From Helianthus annuus (Eukaryota > Streptophyta > Magnoliopsida > Asterales > Asteraceae), in the NCBI RefSeq assembly GCF_002127325.2, contig NC_035438.2, positions 87,922,252 through 87,986,251 of the forward strand: a stretch of DNA of 64,000 bases. The letters are read 5' to 3'. The notes below the pieces were generated by a model, which saw only the letters and a list, made by a program, of their open reading frames with translations, did not search any database and was not told where the DNA came from. A program made the translations under genes and the position numbers. The first letter of the stretch is position 1; each line of letters begins with the position of its first letter. Of this stretch, positions 35,201 to 46,792 are shown in pieces.

Positions 35201-35806
35201 ACGAATTGCACAGATACGACAACGTATGGCGTCAGCTCGTGATCGCCAGAAAAGCTATGCTGATGAACGCAGAAAACCACTCGAGTTCCAAGTTGGGGAT
35301 CGAGTGCTACTCAAGGTCTCACCCTGGAAGGGTGTGGTTCTATTTGGTAAACGAGGCAAGCTCAATCCACGGTACGTTGGACCGTTCGAAATCACCGAAA
35401 GAATAGGCAAGGTAGCCTACAGACTAAACCAGCTGAACTCGGTGCAGTTCACAACGTATTCCACGTGTCGAATCTGAAGAAGTGCCTGTCAGATGAGACC
35501 CTCATAGTACCTTTTAAGGAACTCACTATCGACGAGCGGTTGCAGTTCGTCGAGGAACCAATTGAAACCACGGACCGGGATGTTAAGGTCCTGAAGAACA
35601 CTAGAATACCTCTTGTACGAGTTCGTTGGAACTCCCGTCGTGGCCCAGAGTATACCTGGGAACGGGAAGATCAAATGGAACTCAAGTATCCCTAGTTATT
35701 CGAAAACCGTGCAACCACTACTGAGGCTGAAGCTACTACTGCAGAATTTCGGGACGAAATTCCAAATCAACGGGGGGATGATGTGACACCCCAGGAAAAC
35801 CAGTAA
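32220..35806 (+). pseudogene. Gag-pol of C2, broken with a large internal deletion
   Basis: Gag frame is lost by a one-base deletion near 32953 (ORF stop 33053-33055), and knuckle 3 has a TAG at 33172. A foreign 30-bp stretch replaces a few bases near 33356-33391. Protease DSGADTSY and RT to FIDDILIYS are intact up to TAA 34488-34490. Near 34994 the frame jumps from RNase H (TTHDLEL) to integrase (RACVIDFG): about 970 bp present in C are gone, removing the RNase H end, the zinc domain and most of the integrase core. A small deletion near 35431 and the shared TAG at 35693 follow. Confidence 0.9.
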
Positions 35807-35881
35807 ACGATATAACTTACCCAGCTTCCTCAGTAACCGCATGCTAAATTTCGGGATGAAATTTCTTTCAAGTTGGGATAA
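35743..35881 (+). promoter_or_regulatory. Duplicated hairpin-PPT module of C2
   Basis: Upstream copy with GGGGGGATGA and TGTGACACC; downstream copy next to LTR3 with a shortened run, AGTTGGGATAA. The upstream hairpin here is the perfect form, GAATTTCGGGACGAAATTC. Confidence 0.85.
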
Positions 35882-38503
35882 TGTGACAACTCGAGTTTCC
35901 AAGATTCCAATTTCGCATTTATTGCACCATTATTGATTGTTTAATTGTTTGCTTGCACAATTAGTTTGCTATGAAACTGTAACGTTTTGATTCAGTTAAG
36001 TATATTGTGTATTGAGCATGGTTATGTGTTGATTATGAAAGATTTGTCAAATGTATGAATTTGGTGGTGAAACTGTGAACTACTTTGAGATGGTGTACTA
36101 TTGTAAATTATGATACTTAGGGATGTATAGAGTAATTAGTGAAACTCTAATCATTCTTAACCCTAATCTCTTCACTAATCACTACACAAAAACCAAAACA
36201 CGTACTTTCACTTCTCTGATTTTCTCTGGCAATCATCACCTTCATCATTGGCACAAGTTCTTCATCACTCTTGAATCCACACTTTCTCTAGAATCAATCC
36301 AAGGTCATTGTTTATTGTTTGCTTAATTATATCAATTCTTGATTCTTGTGATTCTTGTTAAAACCCTAGTTCTTCATATGATATTCTCTGTGATTATTGA
36401 TTGGATTCCGATTATGGTGATAATGATGTTGAATAGTCGTTTAATCGATTGCCCGATGATTAAGATACATGATTGAATTGATAATTGGAATTGCTGCTAG
36501 ACAGATGCAATGTAATTAGGCTTTCTTAGTCGTGATATCATGAAAACGTAACTGATACAATCACAATGAAATGGAATGTTCGTATGTATGATTGATTGAT
36601 GTCTGAGTTTTTAAGTTCTTTTGTTGGTCCGAATATTATACATGTGTATGTAGTCCGAGCTTTTCATATGGATATAAGTCCGAGTTTCTTACACACATAA
36701 CTAGTCCGACTTTTGTTAGTGGACAAGGGTACGACTTTTATAAGTGTTAAACCAAGGGAGTCCGACTTTTAATGTACATGTTTGTCCGAGTTTTATGATG
36801 ATCATAGTTATCCGAGTTTTGTTTAAGGTTTGAAGTGGTTCGACCTTTTAATGATATTACATTAGTTTAAAATGTTAACCATGGTCCGAACTCTAATATA
36901 AGGTGCATGTCCGAGTTTCATACACATCACTAGGGTCCGAATTTTACAAGGACTAAAACTAGTCCGAGTTTTGTATATGTATTACATGGAGTCCGACTTT
37001 TCTTTATGTAACCAAGGGGTGTCCGAGTTCCATGTCTAGGGACATGGTCCGACCTTTTCTAGTAGCTTATGTCCGAAATTTGATGATATTCATATCTTGT
37101 CTGAATTTTGATAGCACCTAGTCCGACCTTTGATAAAGGAAAGCCTTTGGATCAGAGTTTTAAGCATAATTCCTTGTCCGACTTTCACATTAGACATCAT
37201 GTCCGACTTTTATCAAGGGCATGGGGCCCGAGTTTCTTTTATGCTTGTGATATAGTCTGAGTTTTAAGTGTATACGCATAGGTCCGAGATTTAATGTATG
37301 CGTACGTGGTCCGAACTTGGCAAAGTGATGTGTAGTCTGAGCTTTGTGATGCTAGAAATGTCTGAGTTTACTTATAATGCTAAGTACGAACCTTGCATGC
37401 TACTGTATATATTACTGCATATAACTGTATGTTATTGTATGCTGCTGCATGATACCTTATGCGTGAACAATCTATCTTATGCCAATCTGTACACAATTAT
37501 CACACAAATCACGTTTGTTGGACATTAAGGGATTGAAATCCCTAAGTTGAACGTAAACACTTATCTCGAATTTATGTGCGATGTATCCTAGGTCGTGTGT
37601 AGCGGGCTTAGACATTTAATTAACCCTAGAAGCAATAACATACCGAGCAAACCAAGGTGAGTTCACACAGCCAAGGCATGGGATTCCCGGGTTGGGAATT
37701 GGGTTGGAAGATTTGAAATGGATAATTACTCGTACTTACACTATTGCTAGACTATATACCATCGTCCTCAGGTTAGTCAGGACACTTACGTAAAACCTAC
37801 GTAAACTAGTATCTATCACTGTCTCCCGGGTCGGGAGGACACTTACGTAAAACCTACGTAAACTCATACCTACTACTGTCTTCCGGGTCGGAAGGACACT
37901 TACGTAAAACCTACGTAAACCCCACGCGTACCACTGTCCTCGGGGAAGGGCACTCACGTAAAACCTACGTGACCTTGTACGTATTCCTGTTCTCGGATTA
38001 AGAAGAACACATGGTTACAATAGTCTAGTAAGGATAAACATGGGAAGCCTCCATTAGTAATAAATATAATCACGGGAAACCCCCACTATTAGTACATACA
38101 TACATGGGAAGCCCCCACTAAATGAACATACGAATTACTGCTACGAACTTACTTTCTGTGAACTCGCTCAACTAGTTGTTGACTCTCTGCTGCATGCCTT
38201 GCAGGACCTTAGGTACATATGGAGCTTGCACAGGGAGGAGCAAGTCGTTGTGGACAAGGATCGTGAATGCTATGATTGAACGTTATGACATTACATACTT
38301 ATTTATGATTGGGCTTTTACTTTTTTTGCTTCCGCTAAACGTTGAACTATTACTTATGTTTTGAACACCTTTCATATGGTTGGGTTTGGTTTAATGACAT
38401 TTACTTTTACTATATACATTGTTCTATATGATTGGTGGCTTGATCCTGGTCAGTCATGTTCCCAAGCGGTAGTACTCCGCGTGTGGATTTTGGGGGTGTG
38501 ACA
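35882..38503 (+). repeat. LTR3 of dimer C-C2
   Basis: 2622 bp, ends GGGTGTGACA followed by TSD GGTGG. Same internal motif array and hairpin array as LTR1 and LTR2. Confidence 0.95.
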
Positions 38504-38559
38504 GGTGGGGGTGGGGGTGGATTAACTGTCCGTGAACGTAAAGCTCTCCTTGGTGGCAT
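38504..38559 (-). pseudogene. Element A gag exon 1, start
   Basis: Begins MPPRRALRSRTVNPPPPPP, a basic then proline-rich start, and continues at 21328 after dimer C-C2. The insertion is in the polyproline codons (GGTGG repeats on the plus strand). Confidence 0.7.
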
Positions 38560-38997
38560 GATTCTTCCAAAGGAGAAATAGGATAAGGATTAGACGTTGA
38601 TTTGGTTTGTTAAATATTTTTACTAAGTAAGAAGAAAGAAAAATATATTGATAACATTAATAGCAATATCACCAAGAAACATATAATGCGAGTATATAAG
38701 TTAACATAAGCAGTAACATATGTCCAACCAGACCATTCAGATGCATATAAAAGATAACACCAAGTTTTTCATATATATCAGTCAGCCGGTTACATAATCG
38801 TTTGAAAGGAAACAAAATGGACTTGGGCTACATAATCCGGTCATACTAATCTAGTACAACAAAAGAGATAACAAATCTTCCTTCTAACTGTGTGATCCGC
38901 TGTCTGTCGGTTGTCTTCAAAACTTGGTGGAGCATCAATATGTACACAAAAACGGGTAACTACATCCCGTTACAAAAGATAACCTGCAAGTGAACGT
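38560..38997 (-). other. Spacer between the A upstream ORF and gag
   Basis: AT-rich non-coding DNA of the A internal region. It contains no ORF, PBS or repeat that I can support. Confidence 0.5.
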
Positions 38998-40089
38998 CTA
39001 TGGTGGAGGGGGAATAGGTGGTGGAGTCAAAAGTACCAAACCATGAAGGTGAGTAAGCTCCTCCTCGAGTTCATGAACTCGACGGATGAGAAAGTCTATC
39101 TGCTGCTCGAGTGTCAGCACACGAGCACGTAAGTCAGGTGGAAAAACAGGTGGTGGTGGTGGAGCCTGTGGTGGTGGTCTAGCGTCATCACGCTGCTGAA
39201 GCTCATGGACTCTGCGAAAGAGTATGTCGACCTGAAGTTGTAGAGATAGCAGAAGGTCGTCGGTAGTAACAGCTGGGTAATGCAATGGGTGGTATGGATC
39301 TGACCTGGGCATAACATGAGGTGGAGAGTGTGGCGTAGTAAGAGGCTGGGCAGGGACCTGTGGGACTGAGCGAAACTGCTGATAGTATAGGTCCATATCA
39401 CTGGGTGGTATGTGGGCATGTCCGGATGGCCCGACCTCATCGGTATGACCAGTAGGTATGATAGGTGCGAAGCGCATGAGGCGAATGTGCTCAGGAGATG
39501 CATCTGGTGCAGTTACTGGAATAGGTGCAAGGATGACTGGCTCTGCTGGCATGACGCCGTCCCCAAAGTCTGTGTTCCGCTGTAGGCCAATGGCCTGTAG
39601 TGCAGACGATGTAACGGATGCATAAGAGGAAGCATCCGAGTCGGTATCTGCATCAGAAGAAATATCAATCATCGAGACCACTGGTGATGCAATGTCTAAG
39701 ATAACCACATCGTGAACTTCTCCATCTCCCAAATCAGCATCCATGTGATCCACCGGAATCACTGGAATGACACCGTCGTCAACGTCGAGGTCGACGATAA
39801 AAGGCATAACATCAAGAGGAGCGACGTCTAAGGGTATAACCTCGACTACATGTTCACCCTCCGGGTGACCTATAATAACTATATCGTTGAGTATAGGAGG
39901 AATATCTAACACATCATCATCGATGATGTCGCCCAGAAGTGCAAATGGTTGGAAGTCGTCCATGTCACTATCAGATGTAGAGTCGCTATCAGATGAGATG
40001 ACCTGAACCTGTGGCACGTAATCGTCATCAGATGTAATGTCCATGGGGTCTACATCGTCGTAAACGTTGCTTCCTTTGGATGAAGACAT
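38998..40089 (-). CDS. Extra ORF upstream of gag in element A, unknown function
   Basis: An uninterrupted 363-residue ORF between PBS and gag, on the coding strand of A. I take the Met of MSSSKGSNVYDDV as start; an in-frame Met lies 21 residues earlier. The N-terminal half is very acidic with Asp/Ser runs (SDSDSTSDSDMDD), the middle is Pro/Ile/Val-rich, and the end has two similar segments, LSLQLQVDILFRRVHELQQR and LEQQIDFLIRRVHELEEEL, of coiled-coil character, then a polyproline end. There is no zinc knuckle or catalytic motif. It stayed open while gag-pol of A decayed, so it may be conserved or just lucky. I do not assign a function. Confidence 0.7.
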   Translation of the reverse strand: MSSSKGSNVYDDVDPMDITSDDDYVPQVQVISSDSDSTSDSDMDDFQPFALLGDIIDDDVLDIPPILNDIVIIGHPEGEHVVEVIPLDVAPLDVMPFIVDLDVDDGVIPVIPVDHMDADLGDGEVHDVVILDIASPVVSMIDISSDADTDSDASSYASVTSSALQAIGLQRNTDFGDGVMPAEPVILAPIPVTAPDASPEHIRLMRFAPIIPTGHTDEVGPSGHAHIPPSDMDLYYQQFRSVPQVPAQPLTTPHSPPHVMPRSDPYHPLHYPAVTTDDLLLSLQLQVDILFRRVHELQQRDDARPPPQAPPPPPVFPPDLRARVLTLEQQIDFLIRRVHELEEELTHLHGLVLLTPPPIPPPP

Positions 40090-40417
40090 GGTGTGACCTG
40101 AGAAATAAGTTGTTCGACACGTATGATTATTTGTTACTTTACATATATACACGAAATGTATTTTTCACATAAGGTTCATTTTAAGTTATCCTAATTGTGT
40201 TGTGTGGATTAACTTAAAGTTGCATTCTAACATTTAGATGACTAAGACACTAATGTCCTTGCTTGATTTGTATGAGATGAATTCTTGTTGAAAATGGACC
40301 ATGAAAAATGTTTACGAAAATGAAAACATTTGTTTGTGTTTAAATGGTTTTCGTGATAGATCCCTAGTAATTGTAGACTTAGACTCGAGAAAGAATCCTG
40401 GTTCACTACAATCGATG
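40090..40417 (-). other. Leader of element A
   Basis: AT-rich leader between the PBS and the upstream ORF; no gene visible. Confidence 0.55.
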
Positions 40418-40429
40418 CTCTGATACCAA
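40418..40429 (-). promoter_or_regulatory. Primer-binding site of element A
   Basis: The minus strand reads TGGTATCAGAGC, two bases from the 5' LTR. Confidence 0.9.
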
Positions 40430-40431
40430 CC

Positions 40432-43400
40432 TGTCACACCCGCTCATAGCGGAAGCGCGAGGTGTGATCTGTATGGTTTTCATTGCATAAATATCGATGT
40501 ACATGAACAAACTATATGAATAAAACATACTCCATTTCCATTACATAAGTGTTTCAAAACATTACAACATAAGTTTAGTATGTCGGTTACAAACCATTAA
40601 CATGAAAGTAAAGTGTTATTGTTTCATACATCAAAATGAAAATAAACTACTAAGGTTTAAACCATAATATTTCCGCAAGGAGGCGGAATATAATAGCTAA
40701 ACCCTCCAAAAGATGGCATGGAGTTCTGGTACTTGTTATCTTGACTGAGAATCCCGACATGGTCCATTAATTCCCTGAAATACATGTTAAGTTTGGAAAA
40801 CATCAACAAAAGTTGGCGAATTCATGCAGTTTAGTTGTAAAAGATGTATTTAAAATGTAAGTTGTAGTATGTAAAGTGTCAATGAAATCGTTGATCATTA
40901 ATGTTTTGCAAGGACATTAATATGTGTGACGAAAAAGGAAGCAATCTAACCCTAGACGATTTTTATGTCGACTCCTATCGACTGGGACACAAAAGCACTC
41001 TTCTGTATGGGTCCACGACCAAGAGTGGGGCTCGCCAAAACCCATTAGATCTAACCACATGTACCTAGGTCCAAACTGGATTAATGGTGCTTAGATGTAT
41101 AACCCTAATTCGCACATGATCTAAGGTGTTTCATTCCCTAACTTTTAAATACGTTGTACATGTATTTTCCCCGATAGTTGTAAAGTTGTAAAACATTTAA
41201 ATGAATAGGGGACATGAACTCACAGTATTGCGTCCGTGAATGATAAGTGTTTCTGATCTTACGCGTGGTCGTTCTGAACGAAGTTGCGACCTACAAATGT
41301 TCTTATATTTGTTAGACTCGAGTACAAGTCTTGTGTTTTAAATATGTGTAAGACTTGTATCTCTTTGTTGTTCATTGAACTGTGTATTAGATGTATGATT
41401 TGTTAAACTGTTATATATATATTTCACCAAATATATATATACGTAATCTTGTATCTTGTGAGTTGTATCATAGGATCTTATCTGAATAAATTGTATTTTC
41501 TTCAATTATATAACATTGGGTTGAACCCATGTCTTTATGTCATTGGGCCTTAGCCCATGTGTTTTGACATTGGGCTTAGCCCATGTATTCATGTGATTGG
41601 GCCCAAATAGTGTTGGGCCTAAATAGTGTTGGGCCGAAATAGTGTTGGGCCTAAATAGTGTTGGGCCCAAATGTTATTGGGCTTAATGTTATTGGGCCTT
41701 GGCCCATATGTTTGGTTTTGGGCTTAGCTCATGAGTCTTGATATTGGGCTTAGCCCATGTATTTATGTTAAGCCCAATTAGGATGATAAGCCCATTTGTA
41801 AAATAGCCCATTTGTTATAAATAAGCCCATTTGTAAAGTAGCCCATTTGCTATAAATAAGTCCATTTGTAAAATAGCTCATTTGTTATAAATAAGCCCAT
41901 TTGTAAAATATATTCTTTCATTTTTTATAAAAATTACTAAGTATAGGCTTTTTAGTTAAAAAAATACACAATAGTTTTTATAAGCTTCAAAACATCCGGA
42001 TATTGTTGTCGATGATGTGTATGTATTCGTGTCGAAAGATCGCCTAAACGTCGTAGTAACTCCTCGGAATGGCGATATGTTCATAGGTTCGTCCGTCGTC
42101 CGTTTTGACCATAAGTTGTGTTCGAAGGCTCGGAATGTCCCTAAGTTGTTTTAAGGCGTGTTTATATGTAGTCTTGTAAGACTTTAGTCGAAATGTTTAT
42201 TGTGTTCATTTGTATAATTGTATTCATTGTATTCACGTTCCTAGTTATAATACATATAACTAATACAAACATATAACACATAGCACTTAAGTTGTTAAGT
42301 TAACTAAATATATATTTTCTCAAAATATATATTTATATCAAACATTGCTTTTATAAAAATTATTCTTTAAAATCTTTTTTAATTTAATAAAGATTTTGTC
42401 AAAAATAATAGTTTTTATAACTTATGATTTTTAAGAAAACTTGGCCATATTTTATTAGAAATATGGACTTTGCCATGTTTAATAAAACATATCTTTTTCT
42501 TATAAAATCACCACTAATCTTCTCATATTTTTCTTAATAAAAACATATGAGATTTATAACATAAACTTATCAAGATGATCTCAAAATCATGTAGGGTTTT
42601 GGACATGATCATAACATATGCTAACTAGTTCAAATCCATGCTTTACTTCTAGTTATAACCACTTTTATAAAAATCTCATCTTGTATGTTTGTTTTCATAA
42701 TCTTGTAGAAGTATTGTTTTTAATGAAAAACCTTAAATACTTTAAAAAAATCAAAGGTTACGATCATCCATTTAAACCCTTATGTTAAACAAAAACCCTT
42801 TAACATAAACATGTATACTTGTTAGATCATGTTTTTAAACATGATCTAACAAGTTATTCTTATGATATCCATCATGACAAGATCAAATATACAAGTAATA
42901 AATCTTAAATCACAACATAAACAATCTTATTCATATCATGATTTTTATTTTTTTCTTCTTTGTATCTTCATATTATTATGTATGATAATTTAGTTTTTTT
43001 TACTAGTTATAAAAACGATCATAATCATAAAAAAGTATGAAAAAAAATAGGTTTAGAAGCTTACTTCTAGCACTAGGCTAGGGATGATCTAGAGGATGAT
43101 TAAGAACTAAGAAGATGATGATCTCGATGGTAGAATGCTCTTGAATGGATGAAAATACTTGCTTTAGCTTGTAAGTGCTTTAGATCATCTTAGGTTCCAT
43201 AGAAAATCATCTTGATCATCAAAGAAATGACTAAAGTGAAGTGGGTTTTTATGGTGTTCTTGGTGAAATGGATGAAGATGATGAGAGAGTTTGTGTGTGA
43301 AAATGGATGGTGAAAAAGTTGTGATGAAATGGTTAGAAAATGAAGTAACTAGTTGTTAGTAATGACCATCTTTCACCACTTGCATCAACTTGCAACATGG

Positions 43401-44280
43401 AGTAAAAATATCTAGATATTTGTGGTAACTAGATGAAAAAAAGGAGTGGGGAAGGGTGTGGGACCCACTTAAAAACGTTCACAACATGGGGGGGGGGGGT
43501 CTTGAATTCTTGAAATGTTATTAAGCGTTTAAAGTGTTAGAAACTTTTAGCAAAGTTTAGGTGTTTTGGTGTTTAAATGTTTCAAGTGTATAAATGTGTT
43601 AAGAAGGTGTTAAGTGACAATTACTAGTCCATAATGATCCAATTAACACTAGATGGTCATTAAAAAAAAGATTTGGTATTGTTCGGGTATTCGTTTGGAA
43701 TTGATTCGGTTAGACGTTATTTGAACGCTAAGTTGTGTAACTTGTGTGAATTGATGTAGTTAGTGGCTCGGATGATACCCGAATGTATCCTCACATGAAG
43801 TCTATGTTAAATAATATTTTTACATGTCGTAAAAATATTAGAAAGCTGATTTCTGCAGAATTTCTGCCGAAAAGTGTTGAAATCGTCGCTTTTAGTGCTT
43901 TTCGGGCAATTTTTAGTGTAATCGGACTTCGGAAAGGTTTTAAATCAAACCCTTGTATTCCTAGTTAGGGTTTAATATATATTAGATGTTGGACATTCGT
44001 CTATGTCTTAAAGATGTCGTTTTGATGATTTTTGCGGATTCTGCGTTTTCGTCAGAATACTAGTTTATTAGGTGCTTTTCTAGTAGTTTCGATGCATTGT
44101 TTAAACTGTTTCAAATGTACTTAATAAAAATGGATCATATGCATCCTAAGTAAGTATTCCTTGAGTATTCTAAGTGTATGCCACAAAATAAGTAGTTCGG
44201 ATGTTCAAAATGAATAAAAATGTAGCTAAAAATGAGTATTTTAAGTGTAGGAAAGTTACCGTAAAGTGGCAGTTTTCACA
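40432..44280 (-). repeat. Element A 5' LTR
   Basis: 3849-bp partner of 993-4827. It has five units of the 16-bp minisatellite (41599-41678) against ten in the other copy, the 35-bp array at 41788-41910, and about 115 bp near 42195-42310 that the left copy lacks. It ends TTTTCACA, followed by TSD AATTG. Confidence 0.95.
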
Positions 44281-44283
44281 AAT

Positions 44284-44637
44284 TGTAAGTCCAGAATCCC
44301 TACAATCGGATATCAAACACCAAACAAGTAGCGGAAACACAAGTGAGATGTGAAAGATTGAAAAGCAAAGTGTATTGATTCAAGAACAAGGAGCACACGA
44401 TGCAAGGATCGTCTGGTACTCAATGTCGCACAAGAACAAAAGTTTCAATGAGAATCAACAACCTAAAATGACTAAGGACTCCCCTATTTATACATGCATA
44501 GGAGATCCTTTTACATTGGGCCAAGCCCATACCCCATAGACACCAAAACAACCATCCAAGCCCAACATACAGTTCGAACCCAAAACACACATAGTAACCC
44601 AAGACAGACGCAAACCTACACTAGTTAATACCCTTAC
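44284..44637 (-). repeat. Copia G LTR, shared by two units
   Basis: 354 bp with perfect ends TGTAAG...CTTACA. Its left end adjoins a PBS (978-988, before A inserted) and its right end adjoins the end of a copia RNase H at 44647. So it is a 5' LTR for the left unit and a 3' LTR for the right one. It contains one TCGCACAAG (44426-44434). Confidence 0.82.
44481..44492 (-). promoter_or_regulatory. TATA box of LTR G
   Basis: Minus-strand TATAAATAGGGG, a textbook plant TATA context and identical to that in the LTRs of H. The likely transcript start is about 30 bp further left. Confidence 0.7.
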
Positions 44638-44646
44638 AAAAATAGA

Positions 44647-45779
44647 TCAAATCCAATCACTAGAATATCGAAGTCCTAAGGCACAAGTATGACCCTCATG
44701 TTTTGGCCGTTCAAGGAGCTTCGTGAGTGGATCAGCAATGTTTTGATCGGTGTGAACTTTGTGAATACATATTTTTCCCTTTTCAACTTCATCCCTTATG
44801 TAGTTGAATCTCAGCTCAATGTGACTAGTCTTTTGATGTGCACGAGGTTCCTTGATTTGAGCAATCACACCCTCGTTATCACAAAAGATCTCTAGGGGGT
44901 CTTGAATGGTAGGGACTACCCCTAGATCGGCAATGAACTTCTTTAACCACGTAGCTTCTTGTGCTGCCAATGAAGCGGCAATGTATTCTGATTCTATAGT
45001 GGATACAATGCTACAACATCCTGCTTCGAGCTCTTCCAAGAGACTGCTGCTCCATTTAAACTGAAGACATACCTAGATTGTGATCGAGAACCATCTCGAT
45101 CAGTTTGGAAACTCGCATCGGTGTAACCCTTTACAACGAGTTCCTCTTCACCAGATCCATATATTAGAAACATATCCTTAGTCCTCCGAAGGTATTTCAA
45201 TATGCTCTTAACAGCCATCCAATGACTGTTACCTGGATTTTGATGGTATCTACTTGTAATGCTTAAGGCACATGACATGTCCGGTCTAGTGCATATCATT
45301 GCATACATTATGGATCCTATAGCAGACGCATATGGGATTCCTTTCATTCTTTCTTGCTCATCCTTTGAGATAGGACATTGAGTCACATTCAATATTGTCC
45401 CCTTTTGAATAGGTACCAAACCTTTCTTAGAGTTCTCCATCTTGAACCTCTTCAAGACTTTGTCAATGTATGCACTTTGGTTTAAACCTATCAAGCACCT
45501 TGATCTATCCGTATAGATCTTTATTCGCAAAATATAGGCGACTTCTCCAGGATCTTTAATGGTAAAACATCTTCCAAGCCATGCTTTTACACCTTCCATG
45601 GTTGGAATGTCATTTCCGAATAGTAGAATGTCATGACATACAATACTAAGAAAGTGACGGTGCTTCCACTAGCTTTCTTATACACACAAGCTTCATCGTC
45701 GTTCCTGATGAACCCAAAATTCCTAATTTCTTCATCAAAACGGTGATTCCAACTTCTCGATGCTTTTTTCAATCCATAG
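44647..45779 (-). pseudogene. Copia G RT and RNase H fragment
   Basis: Ty1/copia order and motifs: YGLKKASRSWN, LVLYV then a frameshift exactly at the YVDD catalytic loop (about 45640), AYIDKVLKRF, YASAIGSIMYAMICTRPDMS, GYTDASFQTD, then a second frameshift near 45040 and RNase H (STIESEYIAASLAAQEATW, DNEGVI, HIELRFNYIRD, ADPLTK). It is cut off at YGLK by insertion F (target CATAG, 45775-45779), so the RT N-terminal part, integrase and gag are outside the window. Confidence 0.9.
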
Positions 45780-45780
45780 T

Positions 45781-45796
45781 GTGACACCTGTGTCAC
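45781..45796. repeat. Inverted repeat at the F terminus
   Basis: GTGACAC-CT-GTGTCAC, a perfect 7-bp inverted repeat with a 2-base spacer, one base inside the LTR end. Confidence 0.85.
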
Positions 45797-46784
45797 TTCA
45801 ACCATCAAACAGATACCAAACCAATGAAATATTGTATTTCATACTTGGGATTTGTATAAATATCTGCATCGTTTGTGCATGTCAATTCTTGTTCGATTTC
45901 GAGCTTTAAATCGCTTTCTTGAAGGTTATACGCAAACTGATGCGTAAATATAACCAATTTAATGCAACAAACACTCCGGAACAGTGACCTAGGCTTAACA
46001 TACCTTAAATAACCTTTACATAACTTAGAAATAAGTTTTGGATGGTTTGGTGTGTTGAAATCAAGTTTATTCGATCGTAGGGACTATTTGTGTCAAACTG
46101 CGAAAGTATGCCGATTTGCATAGTAGCGAACATTCCGGAACTTGATCATAAGTTAAAAATTCCCTTAATATCCTTTGCATAGCTTAGAAATAGGCTTTGA
46201 GGGGTACGGTATGCTAAAATAAACTTTATTGATCAATAGGGACTAAAAAGCGTCAAAAAGTGCATAAGTTTGCATTTTCACGCATATCTTACGTTTTGAA
46301 TATTTCCGGACAACCAAAAATTTATGTAATCATTAAAATATTTTATTTTAGTGATTGGCATGATAAAATTCCATTTGTCGCGTAATTTGGATCGTTTTTG
46401 CGTTCGTTACGATTTCCGTCGTGATTAACCGAACAACGCAACGGTACGACCAAACGAACCGACATCCGAGATAGTTTTGAGCACATTTCAAGTTCCCTAT
46501 ACTTTAACTTCATTTTAGAGCCTTGAAATGGGATTAACGGAGCCTAAAAGTACCAAAAAAATCAAGTTTTACAAGTGTAGGGACCATTTTTGAAATTTCT
46601 GGCAGATACATTGAACTTGGTCCATTTTTGAGGTTTTAATGGTTTTAACCCACGGTTTTGCACTCTATGGGCTGGACTTTGATGGTTTTAAGTATTCCCA
46701 TGGTTTTGAAAGCCATGTGCCCAAGTGGAGGGCCAAGATCGAAGCACGAAATGCGAGAAACGATACTAACGGTTCTCCGAAATC

Positions 46785-46792
46785 TATATATA
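46785..46792 (+). promoter_or_regulatory. Candidate TATA box in LTR F
   Basis: TATATATA followed by a C/T-rich segment (CTCATTCCATTTTCCTCACA) like a plant 5' leader, with a start expected near 46815-46825. Confidence 0.55.

Larger units (their letters stand above)
21334..38503 (+). mobile_element. Dimeric gypsy element C-C2 (three LTRs, two internal regions)
   Basis: LTR1 21334-23960, internal C 23961-29092, LTR2 29093-31712, internal C2 31713-35881, LTR3 35882-38503. One TSD pair, GGTGG, flanks the whole (21329-21333, 38504-38508); none flanks LTR2. Both internal regions share private changes (DYCELNK in RT, RLAL for RLAP, the same TAG in KYP-stop-LF), so a single inserted copy was probably duplicated in place by unequal exchange between LTRs. 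It is plus strand, opposite to its host A. Confidence 0.93.
993..44280 (-). mobile_element. Gypsy element A, complete but nested
   Basis: A Ty3/gypsy element with 3.8-kb LTRs at 993-4827 and 40432-44280. It is flanked by TSD AATTG (988-992 and 44281-44285). Reading on the minus strand: 5' LTR (right), PBS 40418-40429, extra ORF 38998-40089, gag exon 1, intron, gag exon 2, protease, RT, RNase H, integrase, chromodomain-like tail, PPT at 4828-4840, 3' LTR (left). It is interrupted by B (5323-17178) and by dimer C-C2 (21334-38503). LTR copies differ by several indels and gag-pol carries many stops, so this is an old insertion. Confidence 0.93.
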
